Shown: positions 62,230 through 64,000 of the stretch, piece after piece | Layout of the letters: every line of letters begins with the position of its first letter | Position numbering within the stretch: the stretch's first letter is position 1 | From: DAOUAE01 sp034433795 | Lineage (GTDB): Bacteria > Chloroflexota > UBA6077 > FW602-bin22 > DAOUAE01 | Length of the DNA stretch: 64,000 nucleotides | Direction of reading: 5' to 3' | NCBI GenBank assembly: GCA_034433795.1 | Contig: DAOUAE010000008.1 | Location: 1 to 64,000 of the forward strand | Made by a program: the position numbers and the translations under genes | Notes under the pieces: generated by a model | Told to the model about the DNA's origin: nothing | Databases searched by the model: none | Seen by the model: only the letters and a program-made list of their open reading frames with translations

Positions 62230-63099
62230 ATGTACTGGAGTCTGAATCCAGGCGCGATCGGCATCCGTCTGCCTCTGCCCGAGATCCTGCCGCTGGCCCG
62301 GGCGACGGGCTTCGCCGGAGTTGACATAAATATTGTCGAGGTGGCCGACCTGGTGGCCCAGCAGGGTCTTGGGGCGGTGCAGGCCCTCTTTCAGGAAGCC
62401 GGGGTGCGCCTCGGCAGTTGGGGGCTCCCGGTGGACTGGCGGGGAGCGACGGAGCGCTGGCGGGCGGGCCTCGCTGACCTGCCGCGTCTGGCCGACCTCG
62501 CCGTGGCCCTGGGGGCCCGGCGCTGCGTGACCTGGGTGCCGCCGGCCTCCGACGAGCGGCCCTTTGCTGAGAACTTCGCCTGGCACGTCGAGCGCCTCCA
62601 ACCGATCGCCGAGGTCCTGCGGGCGGCGGGATGCCGGCTGGGGCTGGAGTTCATCGGCACGCCCAGTCTGCGCCGAACACGGCGCTACCCCTTCCTCTAC
62701 ACCCAGGACGGGATGCTGGACCTGGCCCGGGCGATCGGCACCGGCAATGTGGGGCTGCTCCTCGACTCCTGGCACTGGTACACCTCGGGCGGGACGCTGG
62801 CCGATCTCCACCGACTGACGGCCGCCGATATCGTGGCGGTGCATCTCAACGACGCCCCGGCCGGGGTGCCCCTCGACGAGCTCCAGGACAACGCCCGCTG
62901 CCTGCCGGGGGAGACCGGAGTCATCGATCTCGCCGGGTTTCTGCAGGCGCTCCAGGCCGTGGGCTACGACGGCCCGGTGGCGGTTGAGCCCTTCAACCAG
63001 GCGGTCTCGGCCCTCCCACCAGCCGAGGCCGCCCGGGCCACGGCGGAGTCTCTGCGGCGGGTCTGGCAGCGCGCCGGTCTGCCGCTGCCCGTGGCCTGA
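62230..63099 (+). CDS. Sugar phosphate isomerase/epimerase family (xylose isomerase-like TIM barrel)
   Basis: 289 aa AP-endonuclease-2-like TIM barrel. Metal-ligand positions are suggested by GLEFIGTPS, LLLDSWHWY, VAVHLNDAP and VAVEPFNQ. Enzymes of this fold isomerise or epimerise sugars or inositol derivatives. It lies 21 bases after livF and so is probably cotranscribed with the transporter. This suggests the transporter may not carry a simple amino acid. Confidence 0.85.
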   Translation: MYWSLNPGAIGIRLPLPEILPLARATGFAGVDINIVEVADLVAQQGLGAVQALFQEAGVRLGSWGLPVDWRGATERWRAGLADLPRLADLAVALGARRCVTWVPPASDERPFAENFAWHVERLQPIAEVLRAAGCRLGLEFIGTPSLRRTRRYPFLYTQDGMLDLARAIGTGNVGLLLDSWHWYTSGGTLADLHRLTAADIVAVHLNDAPAGVPLDELQDNARCLPGETGVIDLAGFLQALQAVGYDGPVAVEPFNQAVSALPPAEAARATAESLRRVWQRAGLPLPVA

Positions 63100-63174
63100 A
63101 CGGTCAGGGCAGGACAACTGTCCGGGCCAGCGCCTCTCCACACCTCTGCCCAGCGAAGGAGGCCTTGACCAGCT

Positions 63175-63870
63175 ATGACCGGAACTCTGCCGCAGCGACT
63201 GATGGTGATCGCGGCGCACCCCGACGACCCGGAGTTCGGCTGCGCCGGGACGGTGGCCAAGTGGGTCCGCCAGGGAGCGAGCGCCGTCTACGTGCTCCTG
63301 ACCAGTGGCGATAAGGGCTGCCACGACCCGGCAGTCCGCCCCGGCGAGATCGCCGGCCGGCGGGAGGCGGAGCAGCGGGCCGCTGCGGCGGCCATCGGCG
63401 TGCAGGAGGTCGTCTTCCTGCGCCATCCTGATGGCCTGCTGGAGAACACCCTGGCCCTGCGTCGGGAACTGGCCGGGATCATCCGGCGCTACCGCCCCGA
63501 GGTGGTCTTCACGATCGACCCCTGGCGACGCTATCAGCTCCACCCCGACCACCGGGCGGCTGGGATGGCGGCTCTGGATGCCATTATCAGCGCCCGGGAG
63601 TGGTATCTCTTCCCGGAGCAGCTGCTGGACGGCCGGCAACCGTGGCGGGTCAAAGAGGTCTATCTCTTCTGGACCGACCAGCCCGACCACTGGGAGGCGC
63701 TGAGCGAGGAAGACGTCGAGGCGCGGCTCGCCGCCCTGGCCCACCACCGCAGTCAGGTCGGCGCCCGCTGGCACGAACTGCCGGACCGTCTGCGCGAGGG
63801 ACTGCGCCGGGCTGGCCAGGAGAAAAACCTGCCCTACGCCGAGACGTTCAAGAAACTCAGTCTGGGCTAG
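63175..63870 (+). CDS. PIG-L family deacetylase
   Basis: 231 aa zinc-dependent N-acetyl-sugar deacetylase fold. AAHPDDPEFGCAGT supplies the His and Asp ligands, and QLHPDHRAAG the later His. Substrates of the family include N-acetylglucosaminyl lipids and mycothiol/bacillithiol precursors. GAAGGAGG lies upstream. It follows the isomerase gene after 75 bases. Confidence 0.92.
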   Translation: MTGTLPQRLMVIAAHPDDPEFGCAGTVAKWVRQGASAVYVLLTSGDKGCHDPAVRPGEIAGRREAEQRAAAAAIGVQEVVFLRHPDGLLENTLALRRELAGIIRRYRPEVVFTIDPWRRYQLHPDHRAAGMAALDAIISAREWYLFPEQLLDGRQPWRVKEVYLFWTDQPDHWEALSEEDVEARLAALAHHRSQVGARWHELPDRLREGLRRAGQEKNLPYAETFKKLSLG

Positions 63871-63998
63871 CGCCAGCGCCGCCAGCCGAGGAGCCGTGGC
63901 CAGAGGACGGCCCGGGCGCGGGCCAGCTGACGGTCGGCGCGGGCCGGCCGGCGCCCGAACCGGTGGCGGGCCAGGGCGTCGGCGATGACCCGGGCCGC
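63867..63998 (-). CDS. C-terminal end of an unidentified protein (partial)
   Basis: 43 codons plus a TAG on the minus strand, convergent with the PIG-L gene and open to the window edge. The piece is Arg/Ala rich (AARVIADALARHRFGRRPAR, then LLGWRRWR). It is too short to assign a family. The overlap of its stop with the PIG-L stop resembles other convergent pairs here. Confidence 0.4.
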   Translation of the reverse strand, partial: AARVIADALARHRFGRRPARADRQLARARAVLWPRLLGWRRWR

Positions 63999-64000
63999 GA

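Overview
The window comes from a high-GC bacterial chromosome. Several traits together point to a (probably thermophilic) Chloroflexota-like bacterium: lipoproteins with a GACAPAPQ-type signal and long Pro/Thr linkers, a B12-dependent class II ribonucleotide reductase, and many sugar and branched-chain amino acid ABC genes. The phylum is an inference from style; no rRNA or tRNA gene was found. Most promoters read as ordinary sigma-70 type (TTGACA-like, 17-18 bp, TATAAT-like).

Layout. 0-4 kb: start of a sugar-binding lipoprotein (cut by the window edge), an unusual HTH/ATPase/receiver protein, and a convergent, overlapping hybrid histidine kinase. 4.3-12 kb: housekeeping genes guaB, radC, prfB (with its programmed frameshift), an O-methyltransferase, mgtE, a LysM membrane protein and dnaN. 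11.9-18.9 kb: a complete trpEGDCFBA operon on the minus strand, with overlapping stop/start codons and a tryptophan-type T-box leader. 18.9-28.5 kb: a gene-poor stretch, a DPPR-synthase-like prenyltransferase, a stand-alone sugar ABC ATPase behind a structured leader, pyk, a zinc-ribbon protein, mutS2, a YihY-like protein and an oxidoreductase.

28.6-34.9 kb is the most interesting part. An rmuC gene is split by a 5.3-kb integrated element bounded by a perfect 53-bp direct repeat. Removing the element and one repeat restores a 321-codon rmuC frame. The element encodes a tyrosine integrase, a small excisionase-like HTH protein, a zinc-ribbon protein followed in another frame by an ATPase, a Cas4/RecB-like nuclease and an unknown 113-aa protein. 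It also carries integrase arm-type repeats at both ends and an iteron-like array.

34.9-43.9 kb: catabolic and salvage genes (lhgO, a glycerophosphodiesterase, an MFS transporter, a CDGSH protein, an aminotransferase, an enolase-superfamily enzyme, a phospholipase-D-like protein and nicotinate phosphoribosyltransferase). 44-50.6 kb: minus-strand gap, class II nrdJ, a five-BON-domain protein and a Lon-family protease. 50.6-56.6 kb: a sugar ABC transporter without its own ATPase, divergent from a ManD-like dehydratase and an amidohydrolase. 57-64 kb: a complete branched-chain amino acid type ABC transporter operon followed by a TIM-barrel isomerase and a PIG-L deacetylase. The last bases hold the C-terminal end of an unidentified minus-strand gene.
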